DNA of 64,000 nucleotides. Origin: Ryuthela nishihirai (lineage: Eukaryota; Arthropoda; Arachnida; Araneae; Heptathelidae). Position numbers and translations under genes: made by a program. The notes beneath the pieces were generated by a model, which was not told the origin of the DNA, did no database searches, and saw only the letters and a list, made by a program, of their open reading frames with translations. The stretch spans positions 5,887,156 through 5,951,155 of the forward strand of contig JAWZYU010000027.1 of NCBI GenBank assembly GCA_038380435.1. Direction: 5' to 3'. Of this stretch, positions 10,527 through 21,334 are shown in pieces; position 1 is the first letter of the stretch; each line of letters starts with the position of its first letter.

Positions 10527-12054
10527 GAAGAAGATGATGATGACTTAAATGAAGATGAGTATGATGTTAATCAAATTTGGATCCCATGTTTGAGATAAAT
10601 ATTGACACAAACGAGGCATCGCGACTGAGTGCAGATTATTTGAGAGTAATCAAGAAAGTCAGAAATGAGTGCCGAAAGTTTCGCAGTTCTCCTTTGAATA
10701 ATGACAGGCTTCAAGATTTCGTAAAGAAGGAATTCAATGGGGAAGAAAAGAAGCTTATCTTAGACTGCAAGACACTGTGGAATAGTCTCCTCTCTATGAT
10801 TGAACATTTTCTAAAGCTAAGGAACTGCATTCCTAAGGCTCTACGAGTACTAGCTTCAACAGAAAATGTCTTTGATGAGGAATGGAATTTGTTAGATAAC
10901 CTCGCTGAAACTCTTCCTCCACTTGAATTTGTTTTGAAGGTTCTTAGCTCTGAAGAAGCAACTTTACTAAAAGCTGGCATGCTTATGAAAATTTTCCTTA
11001 AGAAACTGGACAAGAAGGAATGCTGCCAATCTCAAAGAATGCCTTATCAAACGCTATTCATCAAGACAACAAGAGGAAGTCATTTCATTGTTGAGATATT
11101 TAACCAATCCAGAGGATTTTAAAAATGCATTGTCTGATTTATTCCTTTTATTACCCAGGCAAATAGTAAAGAAAATCACAGAACATACGTTTCTTAGACT
11201 AATGCCTTATGAATGTGAAACCAACGAGGTAGATGATAACGCAGAGTCAGAAGTGCAAGGTGCAACTAGCATTGCTAAAACTAACGAAGATGACGATTAA
11301 TGCACAAGTATTTCAGCGAAATGAATAAATTAGAAATGCTGCCTATGAAATATTCCAGAGATTTTAATGTCAACGACGAATTTATATACTTTGAAGCGTA
11401 ATGTTTTACTTACTTTTTTACGTAATGCTTTACTTACCATTAATCCAACGACTGTTGAATCAGAAAGAGGCTTTTCAGCTGCGGGCTTTTTTTTTTATCT
11501 AAGCTTCGTTCAAAAAAGACAGATAATACCCATAATGCTTTTGTTTCTTAAGATGTTATTTTCAACATAGCGATAAAACATAAATTTAATTTTATATCTT
11601 TTCTTACATGAAAAAATCTATTTTTTGTTTTCTAAGTAAATGTTTTTTATTAAAAAAAATTTTTCAATGTGTTTTTTTCCATAATAGAGATAAATTTTAA
11701 TTTTATTCTTTATAATTTTTTTACAAAAGTTTAATTTTTGTTTTCTAGTATAGATTTTTAAATTTTTTTTCAATTCCAAATTACCTGAATGATGTATTAT
11801 TTTGCCTAAAATAAAATATGTGAATTGTCAAAGTTCTCATTTTCTTTTTCGTATGCATGCGTATGATGTTGCTTTTATGGCATTTTTTACCACAAAATAG
11901 ACAACGAACTATGCTTGTTAAGAGTTAAAGTCAGTACATTTAATTTTGGCTTTTAAAAATTACTATACTTTCGGTCAAAACGGGTTAAAACCGATTTCTA
12001 AAAAACATATCGATTAAAACTAGCTTTCAAATTTTCGATTATATTTCAACCCTA
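10527..12054 (+). mobile_element. hAT element: C-terminal transposase half and 3' end
   Basis: Open frames at 10577-11122, 11088-11300 and 11367-11570 carry hAT words: KTLWNSLLSMIEHFLKL, then the C-terminal dimerisation block NPTTVESERGFSAAG near 11440-11490. Frameshifts separate the pieces and the N-terminal half is absent. The 3' terminus 'tttcaaccctaa' at 12043-12055 abuts an 8-bp word ATAAGTAC (12055-12062). Its partner terminus appears inverted at 14739 beside the same word. About 480 bp of AT-rich 3' non-coding sequence precedes the terminus. Confidence 0.8.
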
Positions 12055-14395
12055 ATAAGTACACATGGGTTTCACCTGATGGGCTGCATAAGAATATGAT
12101 TGATTATATATTAATTAAATGCAAATGGCCTAGTTCTGTTGGGAATACCAGGGCATATAGGAGAGCTATAATTGGATCTGACCATTACTTTGTTAAAAGT
12201 GTCTTGCAACTTAAACTTAAAAAGTTTTGTGCTAAGGTTAAAAAATTTAGCTTTAATACTGAAGCTCTGAAAGATTCAGTTATAGCTAAAGCTTACCATA
12301 ATAGGTTACTTAGTCATTATGACAGTCATGGTTTGCTTATTACTGAAGTTGAAGAAGAATGGGGCCATTTTAAACAGGCATTTTTGGAAACCAACAGTAC
12401 TCTTTTAGGAAAAAAGGAGCAGAGGAGACAGAATTATTTGAGTGATAAGGCACTTGAGCTTATTTCAGAAAGAAAGAATTGTAATAATGTCCTTAATCAA
12501 TACCCTACTAGTCATAATAGAAAGGATTACAGAGAGCTTAATAAATGTGTAAAGGATCAGTTAGCTGCTGATAAGAATTTTTGGCTTGATAACTTCACTG
12601 ACAAAGTCGAGGAAGCAGTTAGACAGCACAACAGCAGAGAGCTGTGTCAGATAGTTAATATTTTGTGTGGTAGAAAACGGTCAGGCAAGGATTGAAGGAT
12701 AAACAAGGATTGAAGGATAAACAAGGTAATGTTATAGAAGGGGAGGATTCTGTCATGGCTAGGTGGGCTGAGCATTTCAGTGATGTTCTAAACAATACGG
12801 TTAGTTCTATTCCCATTGTTTGCAATGATGATAGATGCATTGGTGGCTTTAATGCTGGCCCTATAACACAATCTGAAGTTATTTTGGCTGTTTCTAAACT
12901 TAAACTTCATAAATCCCCAGGGGTAGATGAAATTACTACAGAAATGCTTAGAGCAGGAAATGTTTCGGTTACCACTTGGATGACTGAAATTCTGAATATC
13001 TTTTATGATAAAGGCATGGTTCCTAAGGATTTTACCAGAGCAATTGTAATCCCTATTTTCAAAAAAACTGATCGCAGTTCTTGTGATAACTATAGGGGTA
13101 TCAGCCTGCTCTCTGTTCCTGGTACAGTTCTTTCCATGATTGTGCTTAATAGAATTAAGAATCTGGTTGACAGTCAATTGCGTGATGAGCAATGTGGATT
13201 CAGAAGTGGTAGGGGATGTGTAGATCAGATATTTTCACTTAGGCAGATTCTTGAGAAATGTTTAGAGTTTCAGAAACCTTTGGTTGCTAGCTTTGTTGAT
13301 TTCAAAAAGGCTTTCGACTCTGTTGATCGTGATAATTTGTGGTTGATTGTGAGATCATATGGTATACCAGACAAGTTAGTTAACATAATGAAAGCTCTCT
13401 ATAATAACACTGAGTCATGTGTGAGAGTTGGTAAGGCTTGTAGCAATTGGTTTAGCATTACTTCTGGTGTTCGACAAGGGTGCATTTTGTCTCCTTTTCT
13501 CTTTAGTTTGGTTATTGATTATGCTATGCGATAGCCACTTCAAGGGAAAGATTTTGGCCTTAAATGGGCTGGAGATACGAAAATTTCTGATTTAGATTAT
13601 GCTGATGATTTAGCCCTTTTGGCAAATGATGTTGATGAGATGAACTCTTTCATTCGAGCTGTTGATGAGACTGGTAGTAGAGTAGGTTTGGTTATAAACA
13701 GAGAGAAAACTAAAGTGATGAAAATTGGTCAGGCAGGCTGTGATTCAGTTAATCTGAATGGTTGCAGTCTTGAGCAGGTGTCACAGTTTAATTATTTTGG
13801 GAGCTATGTAACAGATAATGGTGATGTTCGGCATGAGATTAACAGATGAAGAGGGATTGCTGCCGGAACTTTTAAGAATCTATGGTGATTATGGAGAACA
13901 GGCGTATACACCTGAAGACTAAAATTAGACTGTATAATAGTTTGGTTCTTTCTAGGGTTAGTTGTAGTAGTAAAACTTGGGCACTTTGTGAACATGCTAA
14001 CAGGAAATTAGATGCTTTTCATTCTAGATGCTTACGCAGTGTCTTGGGCATTAGATGGTTCAACTTTGTAAATAATGATGAGGGTTTGGCAAAGAAGTCG
14101 GCAACCTTCTTTAAGCAGCATATTGCGAAGAGAGAGACTCCGTTGGTTTGGCCATGTTGCCCGTATCGATAATTATAGATTCGCGAATAGGGTTTGGACA
14201 GTGTGCCTAAAGGCCTCAGAAAGAGGGGGAGACCTAGGATGCGGTGGGCAGAAAATGACAAACAGGACCTTGTTAGAATTGGTGTGCAATGGCCAGATGT
14301 AGCTCAGGACAGATATGCTTGGAGAACTAAATTGCACCGTCCGGTTGGACCTCCGTAGCCCATGCCTGCTTGAGGATGATGATGATGATTTAAAA
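12055..14395 (+). mobile_element. RTE-like LINE, 3' half (L2): end of endonuclease, RT, 3' tail
   Basis: The first frame (12096-12695) opens with the last endonuclease block (MIDYILIK, GSDHYF), then the linker before the RT. The second (12692-13534 and onward in the same frame) holds VDEITTEMLRAGN, DNYRGISLLSVPG, FVDFKKAFDSVDR, GVRQGCILSPFLFSLV and an intact DYADDLALL near 13592. Defects: a 19-bp duplication near 12690 shifts the frame, a TAG at 13532-13534, and a TGA at 13847-13849. The copy ends in GAT repeats near 14390. The 5' edge continues codon-for-codon from the endonuclease at 14748-15530, suggesting the two were one LINE. Confidence 0.88.
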
Positions 14396-14739
14396 TATAA
14401 AATTATTACCATTGCAATCTATTTCATAAAATGAGGACTTGACCACGTAGGCATTCATTCTCTTACTCTCTCTCTATATATATACAGTATATTAAATTGG
14501 AACGGAAAAATTTTTATCTATGCTTTCGTTCATTATTTGAAGTCATTTTATTTGTGTTCATTTTTCATATTTTTTTCTTTTTCCTTCTCTCTCTCTTTCT
14601 ATAAAAAACATTTATAAAAAATTCAACATTACTGTAGTCAAATAAAAAAAAAACGATTTTTTGTTTTCCATTTCCGATTTTTGGGGAAATTTTAAAAATC
14701 GGCTGAAAACCGGTTTTTAAAAACCGGGTTTCAACACTA
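14396..14739 (-). mobile_element. hAT 5' terminal region (inverted)
   Basis: On the minus strand the end reads 'tagtgttgaaacccggtttt', matching the opposite terminus at 12054 ('tagggttgaaa', one mismatch in 11). Beside it lies GTACTTAT (14740-14747), the exact reverse complement of ATAAGTAC at 12055-12062. The rest is AT-rich, non-coding, with a TATA microsatellite near 14475. It is probably the missing 5' end of the hAT at 10527-12054, with an inversion breakpoint somewhere in this stretch. Confidence 0.7.
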
Positions 14740-14747
14740 GTACTTAT

Positions 14748-15530
14748 GTCTGTCGCGGTGTTTGTAGTTGTAAGGATAGGTTTTACTGACAACTTCAGGA
14801 TATTTTGAATTCTGTCAAGAAAGGAGATATTACCGTTTGTAGTAAGAGTTAGTTATTCTAAAACCATTGAGTTTACTTACCTGTAGGAGACGTTGCCCAT
14901 TGCCATTGCAACTACCAATATCAAAAGGGCCTATCACCCCTCCCCAAAGGTCAGAGTCAGTACCAACTTTGGCATTGAAGTCGCCTAGAACAACGGTAAT
15001 ATCTCCTTTCTTGACAGAATTCAAAATATCCTGAAGTTGTCAGTAAAACCTATCCTTCTTATCCTCATCGGCATCCTCAGTGGGGGCATAACAGCAGATA
15101 ACATTCAAGTCTTTAACGCTTGTCTAAAATTTTTGCTGTAAGAAACCTTTCATTAATGCACTCAAATCCTAGAAAAGCATCACTAGCGTGTCTGCTGAGA
15201 AGCAGACCCACGCCTTGGTGATGTTTATTGTCTTCCCTCCCTGAAAAGAGAAATTTAAGATTATTTTTAAGAATCTGACCTTTATCTGTCCATCTGGTCT
15301 CTTGCAAGCCGAGAATATCTAAATTATAATGGTGGAATTCTTGTGTGAGGACATCAAGAGAAAAAGCTCTGTGCAGAGTCCTCACATTCCAACTACCTAT
15401 GGAGAGAAAATGGTTAGTAGGATGTTTAAAGAAACTATGTTTATTGAGAGAGGGAATGCCGACAATATCAAACAGTCCCCTAATCGTAGACATGGGGCAA
15501 AGTCCCGTTTCCCCCACCACTAAAGGCTAA
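14748..15530 (-). pseudogene. RTE-like LINE endonuclease domain (L3)
   Basis: The minus strand encodes an APE-type endonuclease: SIGSWNVRTLHRAF and LDILGLQETRW (metal-binding Glu) near 15400-15280, VGLLLSRHA, then after a frame change DITVVLGDFNAKVG (DFN motif) near 15000-14960, and NGFRITNSYY near 14860. A 65-bp segment (14993-15057) is repeated in inverted orientation at 14772-14836, inserted between two copies of 'actacaaac', so the end of the domain is scrambled. The copy stops at ATAAGTAC, where the hAT 5' end begins. Confidence 0.85.
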
Positions 15531-16000
15531 AGGCTCCACTAAAGGCTCCACCACTAAAAGCAATGTCTACACTGGAAGACTTCATCCAATGTAGAATTTG
15601 ACGATGCCAGTAGAAGCAAAGAGTTCAGGTGCCTGCGATGATCTCTGCTCAGGATTATCCACCAGCTGATAAACATATGCTGTGAATCTATTCACTTCGG
15701 GCTGTCAGCCCACAAACAAACATAAAATATAACAGAAGATTTTCCCTCCACAGAAGTCCACCAGTGCAGCAAAATCAGGATCCATAATTTCGTTCAGGTT
15801 GGGATATATATAATCAGGACCAGGACCCTGTGTGGTTGACCACTCCTCAGCATGGTAGAAAAAAAAAGAAAAGTAGCCATAGTTGTGCAGATCAGTAGGC
15901 CAAACTAATCTGGCAGCCCTCCCCTTCCCCTCACTTCCACAAGAGAGTATCTCTTTTGAAAGGTACTAACGGTCTGCACTACGAGAAGGCGGGATCGGAT
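15531..16000 (-). mobile_element. Probable 5' untranslated region of the LINE
   Basis: Lies directly upstream (minus strand) of the endonuclease frame and ends where polymerase-B sequence resumes near 16005. It contains short repeats of 'actaaaggctcca'. No coding frame is recognised. Assignment is by position only. Confidence 0.45.
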
Positions 16001-16009
16001 ATTAAGTGC

Positions 16010-16380
16010 TAGGCCTGGCCGGTTCTATAGCACAGTGAATCCGTATCAGTGAACAATAATTTAGCTTTCCTCTATATTTCGGAAAAATATAGTCATAATG
16101 AAAGTTGTACATCAGTATTTTACTAATATCTAGAATACTGAATCCAGCATAAATAGGCCTGTAGAGTTTCAATTTAGTTTGCTTTGATTGTACACATGCG
16201 AGTTCGTTGTCAAAAAACAGGAAAAGCATGAAAAGCAGACTATGCTGTGAGTTTGCAAACTCTCTTTGGACTCTGAGTCAATTCAATTTTCACCCGATTT
16301 CTCAAGTTTTCCATCGTTTTTCCAAACACAGCATTATTCGTCAGTTTGAAGAAGTCCTTTTCGAAATCATTAGGTTGTTA
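16010..16380 (-). pseudogene. Polinton/Maverick-type DNA polymerase B, central part
   Basis: The minus strand reads [20 protein letters not shown], then after frame breaks YRPIYAGFSILDISKILMYN and, in another frame, LLFTDTDSLCY. These are the conserved polymerase blocks of protein-primed type-B enzymes, ending with the DTDS catalytic motif (the second metal-binding block). At least two frameshifts or stops intervene. The next expected block is found at 8642-8255 in the same orientation, so this looks like one gene pried apart by the LINE/hAT complex. Upstream (right) it abuts a LINE ORF1 fragment. Confidence 0.85.
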
Positions 16381-16397
16381 TATAATTTGCTGCATGC

Positions 16398-16783
16398 TCA
16401 GCTCCACATCGATTGCAACGTTGTTGGCTGCGGCAGTTTTTGGCGGTATGGCCAAAGCATTGGCAGTGACTACAATTTCTAGGTTTATCAGCAAAGATAG
16501 TCTTTTTCTGAAGTTACCATCATACACCGTCTTTTGGACAATGAAGTCTTAGAATAGTCACCAGAACAGTGGAAGTAGGAATTGTAACAGAGCCTTCACG
16601 ACGCGACAATCGACGGCACTGCAAAATAATGAGTTCATCTGATTGGAGGTCATTGCGTAATTCTTCCATTATGACATCAATATCTATGTCATATAGTAAA
16701 AAACGAGTGGATAAAGATTCAGTAAGTATAGCAGCTGTTACTTCGGTTGAGATTAAATCTGTAATATGAAGTAAGTCACACAC
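16398..16783 (-). pseudogene. LINE ORF1 (gag-like) fragment with CCHC zinc knuckle
   Basis: The minus strand first gives ELRNDLQSDELIILQCRRLS and IPTSTVLVTILRLHCPK, which resemble the RNA-binding region of Jockey/I-type LINE ORF1. A frame change follows, then CSHCQCFGHTAKNC, a C-x2-C-x4-H-x4-C knuckle, and the start of a second (CNRCGAEH). No reverse transcriptase of this type is adjacent. The fragment abuts polymerase-B sequence at 16380. Confidence 0.75.
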
Positions 16784-17253
16784 AAAAAATGCAGAAGCAG
16801 TATGTACAATAAGATTATTATTTATTGCGAAAGAAAGAGAAGATATTTATCTAAATGTCTGAAAGTTCTTCCGGAACTTTCAGGCGTTTAGATAAAACTC
16901 TCTCCAGTACTTGAGGCTTAGTGGCTGGAATTGGATGACTTATCCCTTCCAGCAACACGGCGAAATTTTTAATTCCAAAATCTGTAGCAAGACTGACCAT
17001 TTCTTCACCCTCCTGCAAGTGGTGCATCAACAGAAGGATGAATTGCCTCGGTAACTCTTTGCTTCTTTGAATCACTTGGTGGTTTCGCCATTGCTTAGAG
17101 AATCACTTTTATTTCACTTCAATGAATAAAATGTTATGTGAATTTTTCACAAATGAAGTGCAAAGCTTGCACTTGAAATAAATTTATACACTGACGATAA
17201 ATAAATTCAAATATCATTAAGTCCTATGGTAGTGAAAAAACAGTTCGCTTCTG
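16784..17253. other. Unassigned spacer
   Basis: Contains a 74-codon minus-strand open frame (17075-16851) that I do not recognise and a short inverted repeat 'gaaagttc...gaactttc' at 16860-16880. Possibly decayed TE. Confidence 0.4.
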
Positions 17254-17255
17254 TA

Positions 17256-18835
17256 CACACCGGCCACCGAATTAGAAACCTTTATGCAGATGTATGTAAA
17301 CGTTACTTGCGCAGCGTATACGCAAAATACGCGATCACGTGCATCAGCAAGTGATCTAGGCAACTATTTAAGACTGCTGCTCGTCGGTAATCGTTAGTAG
17401 TGTTGATCATAATGGGAAAAACAAAGGATCTTTCGTGATTCGATAAAGGACTTATTGTGGCTGGGGCGACGATTTTAAAGGAGGAGACTGGTTTCTCAAA
17501 ACGTGAGATATCTCGGTTTTTTAGTCAGTGGAAAAATAGCCCACATTGCTTGTCGGAGAAGCGTAAGTTTGGCGAGAAACAATTTGTCAGGAACGAGATC
17601 GCCGTCGTGTGAGAAGTCTTGTACGAAGAAACAGGACTTTCTGTGTGCAACAACTGACGAAAGCATTCAATGAAGGCTGTTCCCGATCATATATATATAT
17701 ATTATATGTCAGTGAATTACGCGCAGGGAATTGCAGAGGATCGGTTTTATCGGTCGCATGTCTATATGGAAACCGCTGATTTCTGCGAAGAACTGGAGAG
17801 TTCGTCTACAGTGGTGTCAGGAACACCGTAACTGGACACTGGAAAACTGGAAAAAGTCACGTGGTCTGACGCGGTACACCTTGTTTTGTACCGACAATAG
17901 ATAGAGAGTTTGATGGGAGCCCCATGAAGCATTCCCCGCCCTGCCCGCGGTCAGTAGGGGACACCGATGGGCTTGGAAAGGCCGCCGTCCGTCGGATGGG
18001 ACGTTAAGCCGTGGCCCCGTGTGTGGGAGAGCCATACCCTGTGCACGTTAAAGAACACGCTGGATGGCCTTGACGGGAGGCTACCATCTGTTTCCCAACA
18101 GCTGTTCCAGTGGGTCCCCTCCCCCAACCTTCTCTGAGTCTTCGGGGTCCATGTGACCTGGCCATTTAGCCCATGGTGTGCAAAAAAGTGCCGCTCAGAG
18201 GTAAAACAACCAACCAACAACCAAAGCCCCATGAAGCAATGGACACAGCTTGCCTTGTAAACACAACTCAAGAGTCTGGAGGTGGCGTCATGGTGTGGGG
18301 CACGTTCTGTTGGTTGGGAATGGGTCCCCTCAAATAGCTGGAAGGTCAGTTGTCCTCCAAGGATTATCTGAACATTGTTGCCGATGCAATGTCACCCATC
18401 ATGCAATGTTGACTTTTTATCCAACAGGTGACGGCTGTTTCATGGATGACAATTCTACTCTCCATCGCACAAGATGTGCTGAGCAGTGGTTCAGCGAGCA
18501 TGACAGCTACTTCCACCATCTTCCCTGGCCACCAAAAAAGCTCGGATCTGAACCCCATTGAGAATGTATGGGACATGTTAGAAAAACAGATCCGGTGGCA
18601 AAGTCCTATTCTGACAAATCTGAACCCCATTGAGAATGTATGGGACATGTTAGAAAAACAGATCCGGGGGCAAAGTCCTCTTCTGTCAAATCTTAACCAG
18701 TTAAAGGACTGTCTAGTGAAAATACTCCAACACCTTGTGGAATCTATGCCAAACCGCAAACGTGCTGTAATTCGGGATAAAAGGAGGTTGAATTCAGTAT
18801 TAAATAAAGGTTTATAATTCAGTGGCTGGTGTGTG
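17256..18835 (+). mobile_element. Tc1-like transposon with broken transposase and SINE-A insertion
   Basis: Imperfect terminal repeats of about 30 bp ('cacaccggccaccgaatt' at left; the reverse complement of the right end reads 'cacaccagccactgaatt') are flanked by TA at 17254-17255 and 18836-18837. The transposase begins MGKTKDLS near 17412 but has early stops. Later blocks include a TWSDAV first-Asp motif near 17860, MDDNSTLH (second Asp) near 18440 and DLNPIENVWD (Glu) near 18550. A 72-bp unit containing the last block is duplicated in frame (18547-18618, 18619-18690). A SINE-A splits the gene at 17932-18224. Confidence 0.9.
17932..18224 (+). mobile_element. SINE-A copy 2, head-truncated, nested in Tc1
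   Basis: Begins within the body ('ttccccgccctgcccgcgg'), lacks the tRNA-like head and ends 'aggtaaaacaacc'. A perfect 14-bp duplication 'agccccatgaagca' flanks it (17918-17931 and 18225-18238), proving insertion into the Tc1 transposase. Confidence 0.95.
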
Positions 18836-18837
18836 TA

Positions 18838-19244
18838 GTTCACTACACTAAAAAGTGTAATTTTTTTCAAAGTAAAATGTAAAAACTAAAACAAAAAAGC
18901 ACAAAACTCTTACGAATGAAAAGTTGATGAAACAGGTGCATTCCGTGAAGAGTTCCGCAGAGCACCAACCAACAGGTGTATACTGCTTTACATATCCAGT
19001 CACAATCGTGTAAATATATATATATATATATACTATATATGTTTAATGTTATATATATTTTAAATAAATTACTCTTGGTTAAAATTCGATCCGCAGCTCC
19101 TCATTTTTCAAAAGTTTGTACTTTATTTCAAAATTTTCAGTAATATTTTAATATAGTAGTAATAAATAAAAAAACATTTTATTTTGTATGCACTCATTGG
19201 TTTTTCGCTTAATCGTAGTACAGTGGTTCCCATTATTTTCAGAG
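18838..19244. other. Spacer with TA microsatellite
   Basis: AT-rich; a (TA)n tract lies near 19015-19032. Nothing else seen. Confidence 0.5.
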
Positions 19245-20775
19245 CCACGGACCCTTTGTGAAGTCTAACTCTTCCTGAGGACACCTTGGGAAGTCTCTCT
19301 CTTTCTTGCAGACCCCCTTATGAAGTCTAACTCTTCGTGAGTACATCCTGTGAACTGTAACTCTTCCTGAGGGACACCCTGTGAAATCTAACTCTTCCTG
19401 AGGACACCTTGGGAAGTCTCTCTCTTTCTTGCAGACCCCCTTATGAAGTCTAACTCTTCGTGAGTACATCCTGTGAACTGTAACTCTTCCTGACGGACAG
19501 ACACCCTGTGAAGTCTAACTCTTCCTGAGGACACCTTGGGAAGTCTCTCTCTTTCTTGCAGACCCCCTTATGAAGGCTAACTCTTCGTGAGTACATCCTG
19601 TGAACTGTAACTCTTCCTGAGGGACACCCTGTGAAGTCTAACTCTTCCTGAGGACACCTTGGGAAGTCTCTCTCTTTCTTGCAGACCCCCTTATGAAGGC
19701 TAACTCTTCGTGAGTACATCCTGTGAACTGTAACTCTTCCTGAGGGACACCCTGTGAAGTCTAACTCTTCCTGAGGACACCTTGGGAAGTCTCTCTCTTT
19801 CTTGCAGACCCCCTTATGAAGTCTTAACTCTTCGTGAGTACATCCTGTGAACTGTAACTCTTCCTGAGGGACACCCTGTGAAGTCTAACTCTTCCTGAGG
19901 ACACCTTGGGAAGTCTCTCTCTTTCTTGCAGACCCCCTTATGAAGTCTAACTCTTCGTGAGTACATCCTGTGAACTGTAACTCTTCCTGAGGGACACCCT
20001 GTGAAGTCTAACTCTTCCTGAGGACACCTTGGGAAGTCTCTCTCTTTCTTGCAGACCCCCTTATGAAGTCTAACTCTTCGTGAGTACATCCTGTGAACTG
20101 TAACTCTTCCTGACGGACAGACACCCTGTGAAGTCTAACTCTTCCTGAGGACACCTTGGGAAGTCTCTCTCTTTCTTGCAGACCCCCTTATGAAGGCTAA
20201 CTCTTCGTGAGTACATCCTGTGAACTGTAACTCTTCCTGACGGACAGACACCTTGTGAAGTCTAACTCTTCCTGAGGACACCTTGGGAAGTCTCTCTCTT
20301 TCTTGCAGACCCCCTTATGAAGTCTAACTCTTCGTGAGTACATCCTGTGAACTGTAACTCTTCCTGAGGGACACCCTCTGAAGTCTAACTCTTCCTGAGG
20401 ACACCTTGGGAAGTCTCTCTCTTTCTTGCAGACCCCCTTATGAAGTCTAACTCTTCGTGAGTACATCCTGTGAACTGTAACTCTTCCTGAGGGACACCCT
20501 GTGAAGTCTAACTCTTCCTGAGGACACCTTGGGAAGTCTCTCTCTTTCTTGCAGACCCCCTTATGAAGTCTAACTCTTCGTGAGTACATCCTGTGAACTG
20601 TAACTCTTCCTGACGGACACCCTGTGAAGTCTAACTCTTCCTGAGGGACACCCTGTGAAGCCCAACTCTTTCTCTCAGACCCCCACGAAGTCCTTCAACT
20701 CTTTTTTGCATAACCCTTATGAAGCATAACTCTTCCTGAGAACCTCCTCCTGTTAAGTGTAACTCTTCCTGAAGA
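19245..20775. repeat. 123-bp satellite array, about 11 units
   Basis: Tandem units of 123 bp run from about 19260 to 20640 and decay to about 20775. Each unit contains four related sub-repeats of about 30 bp beginning 'gaagtctaactcttcctgag', 'gaagtctctctctttcttgc', 'gaagtctaactcttcgtgag' and 'gaactgtaactcttcctgag'. Some units carry a 4-bp insertion ('gacggacagacacc'). Since 123 = 3 x 41, minus-strand frames stay open for up to 130 codons with a 41-residue period starting MYSRRVRLHKG. I regard this as a satellite, not a gene. Confidence 0.93.
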
Positions 20776-20789
20776 CCATTAGAACAGGT

Positions 20790-21095
20790 TGTCTGAGGCC
20801 GTAGCTTTTCCGAGGTTCGAGTCGCACCTGTGCCTGCATTAAGATCAATCTCCGTTAAACCCTCATCCTGCCTTTGGTCTGAAAGGGAACACCAATGGGC
20901 TTGTAAAGACCTCCGTCTCTGAATGGAATGTAAATCCGTGGTTCCCTGTACAAGTCATACCCTGTGTATATTAAAGAGCAGGCTGTGTGGTTTGACAGGA
21001 GGTTTCCAACTATCTTCTAGCAGCTGTTCAGTGGGTTCCTTTGCCTCAACCTACTCAATCTCGTAGTCTTTTTTAATCTGGCCATTTTTAAATGG
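20790..21095 (+). mobile_element. SINE-A copy 3, old and diverged
   Basis: Follows the SINE-A layout (B-box-like 'gaggttcgagtcgcacctgt', 'tcaatctccgttaaac', 'accaatgggcttg', 'cataccctgtgtatattaa', 'tctggccattt') with many substitutions and small gaps, so it is older than the copies with clear duplications. Confidence 0.8.
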
Positions 21096-21208
21096 AAATG
21101 CAAATGGAAATGCATTTTTAAATGGAAATGCAATGGAAATGCAACCAAAAATTTTGTCACAAGAAATTTTGTTATATATGAGATATCCCTGATACATATT
21201 CAAATAAC

Positions 21209-21334
21209 ATGAGGGTGTCAATATATGAAGGGTTTAAAAACAGTGTCATTTTAATAAGGATGTGATACGTATTGAAAAAACATCCTTATTAAAATGACAC
21301 CTTTTTTAAACCCTTCATATATTGACACCCTCAT
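21209..21334. repeat. Inverted repeat, 55-bp arms
   Basis: Arms 21209-21263 and 21280-21334 are near-perfect reverse complements ('atgagggtgtcaatatatga' at the outer end) around a 16-nt spacer. It could fold as a long hairpin. No TE family was recognised. Confidence 0.85.

Noticed and set aside
14565..14792. 75-codon minus-strand frame
   Set aside because: It spans the junction of hAT terminal sequence and the inverted LINE segment, so it is a chance fusion.
19239..20589. Repetitive Cys/Lys/Arg-rich protein frames (41-residue period) on the minus strand
   Set aside because: They arise from the 123-bp satellite; units with 4-bp insertions break the frame, and no start context or flanking gene structure is present.
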